A stretch of 6,370 nt of DNA from Methylococcus sp. UBA6136 (GTDB taxonomy: Bacteria > Pseudomonadota > Gammaproteobacteria > Methylococcales > Methylococcaceae): positions 663-7,032 of the forward strand of contig DIVI01000114.1 in assembly GCA_002423305.1 (NCBI GenBank), given 5' to 3'. The notes beneath the pieces are model-generated. The model was given only the letters and a program-made list of their open reading frames with translations. It had not been told where the DNA came from and did no database searches. Below, in pieces: positions 5,928 through 6,370 of the stretch. Positions within the stretch are counted from its first letter, which is position 1; each line of letters opens with the position of its first letter. The translations under genes were made by a program, and so were the position numbers.

Positions 5928-6370
5928 ATGAATCAGGAATCCGGGACACTCATGAAGCCCTGCTCGAACACTCATCTCGTTCAGATCCCCAGCTATAACC
6001 CGGGCGCCAAAGTCATCGAAACAGTCAGTGAAGCACGTCAGTTTTGGTGTCCGGTCTGGGTAGTCGTTGACGGCAGCGACGACGGGACCGCGGATTTGTT
6101 GGCCGATCTGGCCAAGAGCGACCCAGGCCTGCGTGTGATTGTCCTTCCCGAAAACCAGGGGAAGGGTGCGGCCGTTCTGGAGGGAATGAAAATGGCGATG
6201 AGCGAGGGTTTTACCCATGTGCTGACCATGGACTCGGATGGGCAGCATCCGGCTGCACTGATTCCTTCGTTCATGCGGTCTTCGGAACAGCAACCGGACG
6301 CCATGATCCTGGGCAACCCGATCTTCGACGACACCGCCCCCACCCTCAGGGTTCAGGGGCGTCGCATCTC
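5928..6370 (+). CDS. Family 2 glycosyltransferase, N-terminal part (runs off the right edge)
   Basis: The first 147 codons are present and the frame is open at the window end. The GT-A fold is clear: QIPSYNPG (19-26), the nucleotide-binding VVVDGSDDGTADL (45-57), ENQGKGAAVLEGM (75-87), and the metal- and nucleotide-binding DSDGQHP (102-108) with Asp102 and Asp104. Such enzymes, related to dolichol-phosphate mannosyltransferase, use a nucleotide sugar on the cytoplasmic side of the membrane. The tail reading APTLRVQGRRIS (136-147) resembles the glycosyltransferase of aryl polyene clusters as I recall it. The start is either the ATG at 5928, 3 bases after the acyltransferase stop, or the ATG at 5952; neither has a good Shine-Dalgarno, so translational coupling is likely. 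The donor sugar and acceptor cannot be read from this part. Confidence 0.92.
   Translation, partial: MNQESGTLMKPCSNTHLVQIPSYNPGAKVIETVSEARQFWCPVWVVVDGSDDGTADLLADLAKSDPGLRVIVLPENQGKGAAVLEGMKMAMSEGFTHVLTMDSDGQHPAALIPSFMRSSEQQPDAMILGNPIFDDTAPTLRVQGRRI

Noticed and set aside
5511..6293. Long minus-strand frame of 260 codons opposite the acyltransferase and glycosyltransferase
   Set aside because: It is antisense to two genes with clear family motifs, spans both, and its translation shows no family pattern or ribosome site.

Overview
The window reads as ordinary chromosomal DNA from a proteobacterium, most likely a beta- or gammaproteobacterium. This rests on protein resemblance judged from memory: the glucose-6-phosphate dehydrogenase uses the GATGNLA nucleotide-binding variant that I associate with methylotroph and chemolithotroph beta/gamma lineages. 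The acyltransferase plus family 2 glycosyltransferase pair at the right edge resembles aryl polyene pigment loci of the same groups. No tRNA, rRNA, insertion sequence, CRISPR array or phage gene is visible, and coding density is high.

Layout. Six genes read leftward on the minus strand and two read rightward on the plus strand, separated by a 290-base divergent intergenic region (4831-5120). In order of transcription, the minus-strand group is: a 115-residue protein of unknown function (4830-4483), UDP-glucose 4-epimerase galE (4470-3445), glucose-6-phosphate dehydrogenase zwf (3386-1896), a small LsrG-like ABM-fold protein (1867-1571), an iron-type alcohol dehydrogenase (1567-374), and the N-terminal 90 codons of an apolipoprotein N-acyltransferase-like membrane protein that leaves the window at base 1 (272-1). 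Successive gaps are 12, 58, 28, 3 and 101 bases. The first five genes could form one operon; the ABM/dehydrogenase pair is the most tightly coupled. A candidate extended -10 promoter sits about 30 bases before the first gene.

The plus-strand group is a PlsC-type membrane acyltransferase (5121-5924) followed after 3 bases by a family 2 glycosyltransferase (5928 to the right edge, truncated). Together they look like the start of a lipid or pigment assembly operon continuing to the right.

How the genes fit together. zwf opens the oxidative pentose phosphate or Entner-Doudoroff route and makes NADPH. galE supplies UDP-galactose for envelope glycans. The LsrG-like protein and the dehydrogenase suggest isomerisation or detoxification of a small carbonyl or phospho-sugar-derived compound followed by NAD(P)H-dependent reduction, but the substrate is not determined by the sequence. 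The best candidates for something less described are the unknown protein leading the galE-zwf group and the LsrG-like/dehydrogenase pair outside any visible lsr context. I see no clearly novel multi-gene system.
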